From contig NW_002475946.1 of the NCBI RefSeq assembly GCF_000189635.1, forward strand, positions 24,029-88,028: a DNA stretch of 64,000 bases, given 5' to 3'. Source of the stretch: Tetrahymena thermophila SB210. Taxonomy: Eukaryota; Ciliophora; Oligohymenophorea; Hymenostomatida; Tetrahymenidae. The stretch's first letter is position 1. Every line of letters starts with the position of its first letter. Shown in pieces: positions 22,958-36,640 of the stretch. A model generated the notes under the pieces. The model had not been told where the DNA came from. It did not search any database and saw nothing but the letters and a program-made list of their open reading frames with translations. The translations under genes and the position numbers were made by a program.

Positions 22958-24831
22958 TCATTTTTTATAATTTGCCACACATTTTTTTAAGAGTAATTTA
23001 GTATTGAATTCTAATTCAGAGTAGTATTAAATAGACTAATTATTTTTAAGTTAAAAAACTTATTATGAGATTATATTTATTAATAATTTTACCTTGATTA
23101 ATGTCTCGAAATCTATTTTTTTTTACTTAAAGGCTTCTTCAATATATATAATAGTTTCTTTAATAGCTTCTTATTCACTTGTTAATTCTAAAATTCTGTT
23201 TTTAAAAATAGAATTAGATTGAATTTTGATTTATTTTTTCTAAATATTTACTAGTTTTGCAAAGGATTTTATTCTTTGATGAAGTTTTATACATTGTCCT
23301 TGTTTATGCTAGCAGAATCATTTTAAGAGATAAATTCTTAAAGAATTGAAATTTGCTATTGGATTAAACTTGATTTCATTCTAATTTCTTCCTCCAACTA
23401 ATTACAAGAAACTTCATTTTCATCAAGCTTTTATTTAATGCTGTAGAGCTGATCAGATGATTTTTTTTCTTCATTAAACTCTTCTAATATTCCTTTTAAT
23501 GTGACTTCAAGTTCCTATTTTAATCTAACTGCTACTTACTATTCGTATTAAGGCTATTAACCTACTCCCATGTAAATAGGTTGATTTCCTCCTACAAAAT
23601 TATTATTGTTATTGTTATTGTTGATTTATAGTGGATTTGGTGGTTGCTAATAGTTTCCATACATGTTATTGTATTAATTTTACTGATAACCCCCTTAATT
23701 TACATAAGTATTTTATTAAAATGAACTAGGAGGACGTTATTAATTTTAGTAGTTATATTAGTTATAAGGGCTATTGGGATTGCTTTATACTTATCCCATT
23801 CCATTTTAGAACTATTGCTTTTTCTCATAAAAAGGGAATGCTTCTGAGAGTTCTTTTTGCATTTATTATAGAAGTCTTAACTAATAATTTTTCAATTATT
23901 AAAATATAAATTAATAAAAATTGCCTTAAAAAAGAAATCATTTTATTCAAAGTTTTTGACAAAGAGCGATAGATAGCCATTTGTCCAAAAATATTTTTTT
24001 TTTTTTTAAATTTATTTATCTGCTTTTAAAATGGAAAGGAAGAAATTTAATTTAATTTATTTTGTTTTTTTTTTTTTCAATAATATCAAAAAGCAATTCA
24101 GCAGAAATAATTTTTACAATATTTTGATGCTGATTCCAAGTTTATGTCTCAGACAAATAAAGAGTAATGAAGCCATCATTTGTGTAGTTTTGTAGGTATT
24201 TCGCATTAACGCAGAATTTATCAGCTGATTTTATATAAAAAGTATTATGTTTACGTTCATTGATTGAATATTTTTATTTTAAACAAAATATATGAGTAAG
24301 AATTTATTTATTTATTTATTTACGATTAATGTTCTTAATTCTGATAACAGGAGGACAAGTAGGGAACTATAAGGGGAATACTATATGAGTAAGAACGTGA
24401 TAAGTGTTATTATTCAACTTAATGCCAACTTTAATGATAATTTATTTAAGTTAATATTGTTGCATCTAAAATAAATTGCTACTTACCATTTCCAACAAGT
24501 TCAATTACATTTTAAGTTGTATTTCCTACCTCTTTTGATATTATTTATAATATGTTTATTAAATAATTACTTACAATATAATATTTATTTATTTACTCAT
24601 TGTCTAAAGGCAAGGAGTCATTTCAGTGTATGAGCTAAATACTTAAAAGCATGTATTGTTTAGAGCGCCACTATAATTTATAATAGATCATAAAAAAACA
24701 TTAATATAGTTGCTAGAAATTATTAATTACATTTAATTATAATTGCACTATCTCAACAACTATGAAAGCATTTAGTTTCTTTATAAAGGATTTGCTGCGG
24801 CTGCTGCTACATTATTCTAAGGGCTAAACAT
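22958..24831 (-). CDS. ESCRT-I subunit TSG101/Vps23-like
   Basis: Multi-exon gene from ATG 24831 to TGA 22958-22960. Exons that agree in phase: 24731-24831, 24597-24670, 24487-24531, 24324-24428, then one starting at 24224. A further exon runs from 23880 to 23093, and the last is 22958-23035. The first five encode a UEV domain (GIKLNNNTYHVLTHIVFP, then PTCPPVIRI; later DGFITLYLSETQTWNQHQN), the catalytically inactive E2-like fold that binds ubiquitin and PTAP motifs. The exon at 23880 gives a Gln/Asn-rich linker and a coiled coil (ELEVTLKGILEEFNEEKK). The end matches the steadiness box (EAIKETIIYIEEAFKQKKID, then SELEFNTKLLLKKC). The role is sorting ubiquitinated cargo into multivesicular bodies. 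The frame is broken near the T6 run 23234-23239, and the segment 23880-24080 between UEV and linker is unresolved. Confidence 0.8.
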
Positions 24832-27800
24832 ATTTATTATAAAGGATATTTATTTTAGAAAATCTATATATTGCGAACTTTTGTTTACACTATACTTTTA
24901 ATTAGAATTTTTAGTATGAGAAAATTTCACAATTTTATTATCAAATTTATCAATTGATAGTCAGTCTATTAAGGATATTGGATCAAATATAAAAAATGAA
25001 TGAAATAAATAAATAAATACATACAAACATTTTTTGTTTGTTAATTGGGTTCAAATTTTTATTAAAAATAGATAAAAATTTTCTTTTCTACTACAAATTC
25101 AAACACTTCCATAATACACGCCTTCCTTTAATTACCTGTTTCTTTTCTGTTGACTCATACATATTTTCACTGATTAGTTATTAATTTTTTTTGCTAAGAA
25201 TTAATAGGAAATTTAAAATTTAGCTTATAGCCTATATTGAAGAATAAGCAGAAGAAAAGAAATGAAAAATCTTTAATCTAATTAGACTCATTTTAAATTT
25301 AAATTTAATAGAATTAATTGCTTAATGGATCTTATTTACGTTTTTTCTAAAATTTCTCTTTAAGTAAAAAATAATTTTTTAAAAAATTAATAAATTTACT
25401 TTTTAGTTTAATTTATTTATTTATTTAAAATTTGTACATAAATATTTTTAAATTTAATTTATAAAATTATTTATTATCTATTTTAATAATTTTAATTTTA
25501 TCCAGAAAGAAAATATTATTTTATCAAAAATTAGCTCTAAATGTGTATTTATTTTAAATAAAGGTGTTAGAATTTCTAAAATTATTTCTTATAACTTTTT
25601 AAACACATTAAAACATTAAAAAATGTTTCTAATTTGTTAATTATTTCAATCCTTTTCCTCTATAAATTATTTCTATTAGCTTGTTACAGAGCCATTTCTA
25701 AAATAAATTTCAAAACAAAAATAGATAATAGTTTTTCTTACTGGTTCTTAATATCTAAATTTAGTTTTTCTATCCATTTGTATTTAGGTTATTGATTACT
25801 GTATTTTTCTATTTTTTTAGATACAAAAGTTTATAAATTAAAGTTTTTAAAATTTTATATATCAATAAATATCTTTGACTTTTTTTCACAAATTTTGGCT
25901 TTAAAAGTGTAAAGATCACAGTACTTTAAGTGATTCTTATAGTAGAAAGTAATTTAAAAATTCATGAATTACTTAATTTAACTTTTACTTGAAAAAAAAA
26001 AAATTTTGTTTTGATTACTTGTTATTTGATTATTTCTTAATTGATGATGTAATTTTTTTTGAATAACAATATTCATTTTGAATAAATATTTTTGTTGTAA
26101 GTAACTAAATTAGATTTTAAAATAGAATTAAGAAACAAAACAAAAATTTTAATTATTCAATATAATAGTTATTTTTTTAAGAAGTAATATTATTTTTTTT
26201 TTATTTTACTATGTTTTTAAATTGGTAAAAAATAGGCCATTAAGTTATTAATCATATCCTAAAAAAATTAAATATTTATTAACTACTTACTCTTTAGTAA
26301 AAAATGGTTTGAATGCTTCTCAAAAAAATAAGAAATATTTTAAATAAGTTAACTTCAAAAAGATAAAATGATAACTAAATTAACTTTTTCATATTAGGAC
26401 AAATTATTTTCCACATTTTAATTCAATTTTTCACAATTAAATCAATTTTTTTAAAAGGGTTATACTTTCAAATACCTGTGAAATATTCATAGACTATAAT
26501 AAAAGTTAAAGTAGGATTAACATTTTTAAGTATAAGCTTAAGATTATTAAGCAATAAAGGAAATCTGCTTTTATGGCTTTGAATATTTTTAGTAATTGAT
26601 GTATTAGGTCTACAATTTTTTTAAAAAAATAAAGAAACACTAATTTATTAATTTGTTAGATTTTGTGATGGAAACTATAACAATTAAAATAACTAAGATA
26701 TGTAAGAACGAGCAACCAATAAATAAATTATTTATTTATTTATTTATAGTAAGTAAATATAATTTTATATTGTAAGTAATTTTTTTCTGCCTGTTTATTT
26801 GCGCTGGTTGCAAAAAGAATTTCTTTTTTTATGAAAGAAATTAAATTTATTCAATTTTTGAGTATATTTGTTCAACTAACATAGATAAATGATAATATTT
26901 ACATTAAATTCTAAAAAGAAGTAAATGTTGATATTAGTGGATAAATTCAGTAATTATTGTTTGGTCGATTAGCTTATTGAAATTATAAATTTAGACAATT
27001 TTTTTTTGAATTTTAGAAAATCGTATTTAATCGTAGTGAACTAATAATTGATTCTATTGACAAAAAAGTTTTTATTCTTTGACCTACCAGTTCTGAAAGA
27101 AAATTAATTATATATAATATTAAAAATTTTTTATTTATTTATTTTTGTGGGCAAAACTTGATTACAGTTTTTGAATGAAGCAATAAACAATTTATTTGTA
27201 AACAAAATTCATGATAGTAACAGCTTTTTGAATTTCGAGTATTAAACGAATTAGATTGCAATAATAGAAATTGAATTTTCGGTTATTATGTAAATGCATT
27301 CACAATTAATGCGTTAAGAGTTATCAATTTGTACATTTTTGTTTTTTTAAGTATTTGCACCAAATATCAGTATTTACATTCTTTATTTTATGATATATAA
27401 TTAATCATCAACTAGTTTAAGATTTTAGATCTCAATAGTATTTTTTTTATATGAAATTCATGTTTGTTAAGATAAGATTTTAAAGATCTAAGAAGCGTAG
27501 ATGTATGTATAAGTTGTTTAACAAAATTGGTTTGCATAAACAAAAATATTTTGCAGGTTAATAGATTACATATTTACGGAATAAAAAATTTTTTGTTTGT
27601 TTGAGATGTTTAAAGTTAGAGTAAACAAATATAATATTTGACTGATATTAATATTACAGTTGGGTGGAGAATAAATGAGAAAAAAATTGAAGTGCAATTT
27701 AATAGTTGTAAGATGACGATTTTTTTTTTATCGATTGAAGATGATAAAAAATTTAAGGTTGTTAGTGTTAATAGAATGAATAAATCTTGAATATTTGGGG

Positions 27801-29899
27801 ATTAATAATAATATTTGAAAGATCAGCTGATTGTCAGTTAAAATATTACTGATTTAAGGATAATGAGTGATTTGCAAAGTGTAACAAAAGTATTTCAAAT
27901 TAGATTTTGATCATAAGAAAAAAACACAAAGAATGTACAAACAATCTCATACTTTTTATGAAGAGTTGAAAACTACCACTAATTGATTTTCTTTTTTAAA
28001 TATCCCTACTGGTTTCAAAACATAATAGCCACATAATATAGATTAATAATTAAAAGAAATTTTATTTTTCAATCCATCCAGTTGAAAATAAATAAATAAG
28101 AAGTGAATAGAAGAGCTAGTTATTTATTTAATAATTAATGGCAAAATTGAAAATCAGAATACAAAAAAAAATTCATGTAAACTAATCAAACTCTGTATGA
28201 AAGATCATTCATTACAGATAAAAAACCAAGAAATAAATTAGAACAAAGACATTGATTTTTTTATTTGTTTATTCATTAATACAAAAAGGCCATTAATATT
28301 TCAATTAATTAATAAAAACTATCAAAACGAAATTAATATATTGGAAATCTTAGTGTAAAATATTTGCACTAGCTTTTTAATTTATTTTTCTTCTAAGAAT
28401 ATTTATTTAAAAATTGACTGAATTTTTTACATTAAAGCAAACATTAAAAGAATCCAAAATTAATTTATGAAATCGATTAAAGAAACAAAGAGGATCAAAC
28501 TAAAAAAAAATAAACAATTCAAGATAAATAAATAAATAAATCTTCTTGTTAAACTTTTAATCTTTTTTGCTTTTTAATTTGTTTTTCTGTAAGATTTTTA
28601 TTTGATAATTTAAAGTATCTTTCAATTAGTTTAGTTTACTTTCATATTTGCTTCTGTTTTGCTTAATTTTATTAAATTGAGAAAATATTTAGATAGAATG
28701 AATTCCTTCCTAATAGCCAGTTTTTGTGCATATTAAATTACATTAACAATCGATTGAAATTAAATTTAGCATTTTTAGTAATAAATAAGAATTTTTAACT
28801 TACTTAATAGAATCTGTCTGTTGCTAAAAAAGTAAACTAAAATGAAAAAGATTTTAGTGACAGATTCATTAAATCTTTTAAAAATAAAAATATAATCCAT
28901 TTAACGAACAGAAAAAGCCAAAGTAATTATAGAAGAAAAATGGGACATTATTTTTAATGTTATAATAATATAGAAGACAACAAAATTGAATGACGTTTAT
29001 AGCTAATTCAAAAGTAAGCAATTTAAGAAAAAATAATTAAAAATTGATCAGATTGATTTTCAATAATTAATTTTGAGTGTACTTCGTCGATCATTATTCG
29101 ATTTAATTATCCTTTTATCTATTTATCAATCAATCATTCATTTTTAAAAATCTCTTTCTTTGCCTTTATTTACATTTGATTCTTAATACTCTATTTTTGA
29201 ATTTATTTTATTGTTTTTCACAATGTTTTGGCTTTTATTTGAAAATAATTATGACCAACAAATCGCTTTAACTTTTTCTTCAATTTCTAGTATTTTTATT
29301 GTTTGTTTTTATGTATTTATTTGATTTATTTATTTGCCAAAATTTTATTTTGTTAAGGGAATGAATGCGCCATATTATGTTGATAATACTACTAGGACCT
29401 ATTTTTGGTCATTTGCTTTTATTAAAATATTGATTAATTAATCAGTTGATGGATTAAATGATTGTTTGATTTAGATAAATTATTGATTGGATTAATTTTG
29501 GATATAATTTTTGATTTATATTAAAGAGAATGTTAACGACTGTATTTTGATTTATGTAAAGTATAAATTTCTTGAGCTATTTAGCTGATTTTCATATTCG
29601 ATTACATTCTTCTTAAAAATATAAGACAGCGGCGAACTGGCTCAGTTTTGAATAATTTAGGAAAATATAAATACAGCGCAAAATACATGCTGACCAGAAA
29701 GAAAAGACAGTAGTAAATTGATTACATGTGACTTGCTAAACCAAATTGAAATTTAAATAATGTTCAGCCAGCTAGCCAGCTTTATGCTATTTGTAAATTC
29801 ATAATTAGATACTCTTTAATCGATGCAGAGTCAGCAAAAAATTTATATTATTAATTTTCTAAGCTTTTTTAATATAACCAGAAATTAATTCGTGATTAT

Positions 29900-29917
29900 T
29901 GATTGATTGATTGATTG
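29900..29917. repeat. (GATT)n microsatellite
   Basis: A short pure tetranucleotide run inside the gene-poor stretch. Confidence 0.9.
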
Positions 29918-31550
29918 TGACTTTCTTTCTTTGTTTGTTTGAGCTTGCTTCTTTTCTTTAAGAAATATAATTTACTTTCAACGAATATTTATTAATAGAA
30001 GGGGCTCTCTATTTAACTTTAGAAATTCTTAATAAGAACTTAAACATTAAAGAAGTTTAAAAGAAAGTCCCTCTAAACAATTAATTGCAATCTTTTTGTT
30101 TACACTTGTTAGACTTTTTTTTTTAAATGGATATTATTTTATCTAGGCAGATTTGGTTGGCTGCAAAAAAAGTTAATAAATAAATATTTTGCTTCTTCAG
30201 AAAAAGTAAATTAGCTAAAAAAAATATAGGATGCATTTATTTGAAATTAATAACATATATGAATTAGTTGATTGACCATTATTATGCATTACAAATTGTA
30301 ATATTGTAATTACAGTATAATATGCGTCTATTTTTGTTTAAAAGCAGAATTTAGATTTTCCTTTCTTTAGAGATATTCTTAAGTAAAACAAACTATGAGC
30401 ATTACACTTTCTATTGAAATCTTGTCAACTTTACTTTTCTTTTTAAATTTTGATTAATCTTCAATAAATAAATACAAAATTTTGAATTAAATTTGGATCT
30501 ATTTGTTTCGTATGGTATTTATTGCTGGATTTCCTTTTATAATTTCTATTTTCCCAACATAAGTATTTGAGAATTTTGGTAGTTTTTTGGTATTTGAGAG
30601 TAAATTTTTATGAAGCCTATATATAAAAGTATCTTTAAAGAGAAAAAATAATATCAAAAACTCCTTTTGCGTCTACTCAAGCAAGCAAGCAGACTATTAC
30701 TTAACTTAGATGAGTTTTTTGAGTTGCTATTAAAAATGTATTTTGTTAACTAAATTTTCTGGTATCAAAAATTTTTTTGTGTTGTTAAATAAAAAGACAT
30801 ATAAGAATGTATTTGTTTATGTAGGTAACCTCTTTTGAACCTAAATCAAAATAACTTCAGGTTATAAGTATAAATAAATAAATAAATAAATATCTTTGAA
30901 TAAAAGGGTTTATTTATTTATTTCTTGATTAATTTTTGATAATAAAAGTCCTGATTCACATTGTATTTATTATTGGTTTTTACATCTTAATTATTATAGA
31001 GTCTTTATTTAGTTATCTGCTAAAACTAATAATTGAAAGTAAGATGCGCCATAAATATTCATTTATGATCTTTAGAGTATTTTCTAGTTATTGCAGTTTT
31101 GAAAATTGATTAGTTTTCAAAAACAAAAATAAAGAGTAAATTAGTGTTATTAATTTCTTCAAACTACGAAAATCTTTAACAGAGAAGGTAAGAGTGATGT
31201 TATAGTGCGAGTTTTCTTAATACATTAATAATTTAAATAAATAAATAAATTGGATTTTTTTGTATCTTTGTTGTAATTCAAATTCTAAAAAATCTAAAAA
31301 TTTTTTTTTGTGTCTCTCTCTTCTTATCTTAAAGTAAGCGTATGATTTAAAATCAAAAAAATTAGACTAAGACAAAATAGACTTTTAAAGCTATACTATC
31401 CTATGTATTATCAAAAAATAACAAAAATTTTACAAAATTAGACTTGCAAGTAAATTATTCTTGTGGTTGTTTGTTTGTTTGTCTCAAGGTAAAGAAATGA
31501 ATTGTATGTGTAAAAAATAATAAATAAATAAAGAAAATAGAAATTAAGAA

Positions 31551-31583
31551 ACTAACTAACTAACTAACTAACAAACAAACAAA
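31551..31583. repeat. compound (CTAA)n(CAAA)n microsatellite
   Basis: About five CTAA units pass into CAAA units, in non-coding DNA. Confidence 0.9.
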
Positions 31584-32194
31584 TAATATTATGCTTTTGT
31601 TTAAATATTTTTCTTTTGGGAGATTACTTTTAATTTTTCTTTAATATTTTTTTAATATTTTTGAGTAGGCCAGCAGAGACGGGTAGTAAATACGTATAAT
31701 TGTAAGAAGAAGAATAAAAAATATGAAATTTAATGCATTTTTAGATTACAAGTAAAATAAAAATACGCTGGCTCTATTTTTGATTCGGCTTATAAAAATA
31801 TCAAATTATAAGAAAAATAAAAAATTTGTGACAAAAATTCACTTACTTTACTTGCAGAATCAGTGAGTATCAGCTAAACAAAAAATAGAAGAAATTTAAG
31901 GTAAAAAAGTGAAATTTAACAAATAGTAGTAAATGATTGCAAAACTACAAGTCATTCTAATTCTTTGGCATTTTCAAAATAAAATACAAAATATTTGTTT
32001 ATTTAATAAATTGTAACTGTCGAGTTGATCGATTTATGTGAAATGAATCTTTCCTTTTATTTTGTGAGTGTTTCTTTATTTCTTTTTCAATTTATTTTTC
32101 TATTTCAATTAAATTAAGTCAATATAATCACATGCACCAAAATCTAGCTAGCTAGCTATTAAAGCAGTAATTTCTTTTGTTTCTTTACAATTTT

Positions 32195-32210
32195 ATAGAT
32201 AGATAGATAG
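32195..32210. repeat. (GATA)n microsatellite
   Basis: Four GATA units. The complementary CTAT run occurs at 36111-36126. Confidence 0.85.
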
Positions 32211-33521
32211 TTCATTCTGTTCTTGAAAAATTTAATAAAATTTTGCATTCTGTTTTTTCTCAAGTTCCTTTTCTGAGATTACTTAGTCAAATTAGCTAGC
32301 TTTAGAAGTAATGGAAAAGGAGAGATTAAAGGATTAATAGCAATTTAAGTACTAAGCTAGATAGAAAAAATAATTATTGAATTTTAGCTCTTATTTATTT
32401 ATTAATTTGAAATCGCTTTAACTAGTCTCCCCACACCACATAAATTACTATAATTTTTTATCATTTGGTGGCCTTAGAAATTGCATTATAATAAAAAAAA
32501 TCATAGTGCACTGAATAATCCACAAATTAAGATATTTAAAAATCTAATTGAAAGGGCTTCTTACATCTAGAGAGAAAGCAAGCATAAATAAATAAATAGT
32601 AAATAAATAAATAAATTTGAATATTTCAAACGAAATCAAAAATTATATTATTTCCCTTTATCAAATTGCTAACTCATCTATTTTTTTAATTAACTTATCA
32701 AATTTATAATTTAGCAAAGTGAGGAAGCGCACTATCATTTAATATAGTAATTACAAGTTAATTGAATTGGTTTACTTCTATGTGTAAATTAATAAGTTAA
32801 CAAAATGTTTATTTATTTATTTGACTAGAAGTCAACGGAGCAATAATAAAAGTCTAAACCCTAAAAGAAGTTAGCATGATAATTAATTTAGGCTATTTTT
32901 TACATGATTAAAAATTATATTTAGCTTAATTGTGGATTATAATTAAAGATTAAACTTCACGCAAAAAAGTGCTGATCTGCTAATTTTTGATAAAAAATTA
33001 AGGTCAATACACTTTATTGAAATCTCTATAATGAATTAATAAATATAATCAAAATACAAACTATCAAACATCCACTCTTTAAATCTATAATATTAGCCAT
33101 ACAAACAGTAGATTTTAATTATCTTAAAAAATATTCAACCTGAATCTATTTTCAGTATAACCTCAATTTTTCTCAAAGCTACTCTAAACAATATTGCAAT
33201 TGAATTATATTATATTGTTTTTTCTTTTAATTTAACTATATATGATCAACGAATAACCATTTTTAATTTATTTTTTTAGTTTCTTTTCTAAGCACTTTAA
33301 GCGAAATATTTATCATCGTTGCCTAAATTATTTAAAATCTTCTCTAAATGATAATTTACACTCTTAATTTTTAAAATACCAAACTTAGAAGTATTTATTA
33401 TATTTAGTATAAAAAAATAATATTTATTTTCTTAAACACAAAATAAATTCAATTAATTAGGCCATCAAAATATATTTTTAAATTTATTTTGAGTTAACTG
33501 ATAGCAAGCATCCTATATATA

Positions 33522-33999
33522 TCAACCTCTTATAATTTTTATATTACTATTTCTTTTTCTGTGGCGATCAAATTTCTTCGCTTTAATTACCGATTAGTTA
33601 GCACCTGAAAACTCAATTACATTTGAATGAATAACTTTTACTTTGTAGATAAATCTTAATTTATTAGTGTAAAAGGCAATTGCATTTGAAGAAACATACT
33701 TTTAAATTGAATCTTTCTTACTCATTATAAAACGAAATGAAGTTTCTTAGTTTCAAAAGACTGGAAAATCAGATAAAGATTCTTCTAAAGCATGTATTTA
33801 AATCGAAGAGTCAAAATTTTGAATAATAAGTTTTTGGGTTCTATCAGTATAATACTTATTTACCAATAATATAACGATTAGATTACATGAATATTATTTC
33901 GCAACTAATTAATTTAAGCCAGAAATTTATTAGGTGTTCATGTCGCTTAAATAATTAGATAATTCAAGCTTTGACCTAATAGAGTATATTTACTTTCTG
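33522..33999 (-). pseudogene. coding-like island interrupted by TGA
   Basis: One minus-strand frame has protein-like composition from about 33999 (after an AG acceptor-like CTATTAG) through NYLSDMNTQQISGLN and IIQNFDSSIQIHALEESLSD to TGA at 33753-33755. It then continues in the same frame with NQETSFRFIMSKKDSIQKYV and SSNAIAFYTNKLRFIYKVK to a second TGA at 33522-33524. Both halves are unlike the surrounding spacer. The sequence reads FPVF(TGA)NQETSFRF, so a Trp-to-stop change (TGG to TGA) in an old exon is the simplest reading. Alternatives are a genuine end followed by a 67-codon ORF starting at MSKKD, or UGA recoding. I do not recognise the family. Confidence 0.45.
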
Positions 34000-36640
34000 A
34001 TCTTTGTTTAAAAATTAATTAAAATTACTAAGTTCAATTAAACCTAACTAAATAAATAAAGATTTATTTGATAATCTTCTCAAATAAATTTGATAATATA
34101 CCTAGATATATACATTCATCTATTTCTAGCAAGCTTATTTGCAAGAATATGCTTTTTTTTAAAAATCATCTCACTATATTTATTTTTTTCTTGCTATTTC
34201 TAAAACAAATATAGTAAGAATGTTTACTATAAGCTAAATAATTTTCTTAATTGTCATTTTAATGACCATTTAGAGAAACGGATGAATTCTAAGTGGTTTA
34301 TATCTTATTTTAAAAGGAATAAAAATACATTTATATTTTAATACCAACCATATACAATCAAGTTTGATTGGGATTGATTACATTGCTAAGCATCAATTTT
34401 TAAATCAAAAAGCGAGACATAAAATTAGAAAAACTATTTTTGTATAAAGAATATTTAAGATGATTATGGGTTTTGATATGTATAATATATGTATATTGAA
34501 ATCCAAATGAAATTTTAGCTGGACATGCATGATTACAATAATTTAAATTATTAATCCCTACTGGTTGATAGAAATTTATTTATTGATATATTTTTTTAGT
34601 GCTGGAAAAAGCAAATTATTTAAAAACCATAACAAGGAAATTAAAAAGCAACTAAAGAAAGATGCTTTAAAAACAATTAATTAAATCAAAAGGTAAATAA
34701 ATAAATAATTAAATACATACTGATCATCACAGTCGAACACCACAAATCCAAATTCAGGGAAATAAATAATCAGTGCTCTAAATTTTTCTCATAGAATATT
34801 ATAAAATAGTAGCGCATAACAATCAATGAAAAAAATTAAATGAATATAGAAAGTACTATTCACCTGCAAAAACTATAAATATTTGTTATAAATTCAAGGT
34901 ACTTACTTACTATTTAAAAATAATATATCTTATTTTATTTTCAAAAAATTCACACACACACACATATTCAGTAAAAATAATTATTCCCCACTGGTTATTT
35001 TGAATTTTGTATTTGTTCTATCATTATATCTTTTATTATTTTTTATTGAAGCTTACAAAAATAGAACCAATCCCCTTTTAAGAAATTCTCTTCATTTTCT
35101 TACAATATAAAGCAATGAAGGGATTATTTTTTTCAAGTATTTTCATTTGCAGACAAGCAAACAGACTTCTCTTGTTTTTTGATAAGAATTATTAGAATTT
35201 TAAAAAATTGTTCTAAACAGCTATATTTTTAAGAATTAGATTAATTGATTAAGCTGTCCTCTTTTTAAAATTGAACAGATAGAAGAAAAAATTGATGTCG
35301 CTGTTAGTGCTATTTGTTAGGCTGACTGTGTATTTCAGATTTTTACTAGGTATTCTGCTAAGCAAAACTGTAACCAATCTTCTTTTACAGAGCCTATTTT
35401 ATACTGATAAATACATACTTACATATTAAAGGATTGTATTTAATAAATAATATTACCATTCTCTCCGCTTTTAATTCCTATCTCATCCTAACAATAAATA
35501 AATAATTTCTTGATTCTTAGCTTTTTCATTCTTCTATTTTCATTATTTCATTCATATTTTAAATTAATTTCATCCTTTTTATGAATCACATTTTCTGTAT
35601 TTCAATTTTTTTATTTATCTGACAAATTGCCTAACCGATAACATTTTCAATCAGCCAAGCCAAGTCCAGATAAATGAATCTAACAAAATGTATTATTTCT
35701 AATAACTAAACAAGTGTAATTTTATGATTTTAAAAGACATCCAGCTTCTCTAGGAATTAAATTTTTACCACTATCATAATTGTTTTTAACTTGCATTTCT
35801 GGAATTCAATTAACATCCATAGGATCTGCTAGCTTAATAATTTATAAAAGTATAAAATTGACTTTTATCAATCAACCAACTAAACCTAAATTTGAAATCA
35901 GTATAAAACATCAATGTGCTTTACAGCATTTAATTTTTAGATTTAAGCTGTATATCATTTACAATATTATTCTTAACTATTCTTTATAGCTTAATGCTAG
36001 TATCCCCCAAAAAATAAACTTCATAGGCTAAATAATAAAGATATTAGTAAATAGAAGTATCTAAACGAATAAAATTTTTTAATGAATATAGAAATCTCAA
36101 ATAAATCAATCTATCTATCTATCTAGTTTTATTTGAATAGTAATATAAAAGATTAAACGAAATAAATAAATGAATGGATTCCTAAAATTAAAATTATCAA
36201 TGAAAGCCTTAAACAAAATGTACAAAAATATCTAAAATTTTAAATCTTATCGTTGTCATCAATTGCACATTCAGATTTTCTTTAGATCAAATACTATGGT
36301 AACATAAAGAATGACAAAAAATCTTTCCTTTTAGATTATTTTATATGGTTTGTTGCTTGTTTTGTAAAAATGTATATTTATTAGTTGTTAGCTAGCAAGA
36401 TAGAGCTTGTTTTTTATTTGGTTTATGATGGCTTCTTTGTTTATTTATTCAAATGATTAGCTTGCTTGCTTGTTTTTTGTTTGTTTGCTTTTAGGGGTAG
36501 GTTAAATTTAAATAAAGGGTTTGTCAATAATCAAAAAAATTGAAAATTAATTAACATTAATTTTTCTTAAGTCTTAATTTTACATTTTTTTGTTTTTCCC
36601 CTCCTCTAGTAATCCCTATTATTTAATTTAGGAAATAATT
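34000..36640. other. gene-poor stretch with short G/C-richer patches
   Basis: Mostly AT-rich with a CA dinucleotide run (about 34951-34966). Plus-strand patches at about 34970-35180 (frame with SPLVILNFVFVLSLYLLLFF, stop TGA 35180-35182), 35280-35407 and 35780-36030 read open in the ciliate code. They lack clear starts or splice-consistent joins, and I do not call a gene. Confidence 0.4.

Larger units (their letters stand above)
24832..33521. other. 8.7-kb gene-poor, microsatellite-rich stretch
   Basis: I found no supportable gene on either strand. The DNA is A/T-rich with many tetranucleotide runs: AAAT/TTTA (for example 26724-26746 and 30870-30892), GATT (29900-29917), CTAA/CAAA (31551-31583) and GATA (32195-32210). 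A slightly G/C-richer patch at about 29630-29720 has no open frame that looks coding. Confidence 0.5.
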
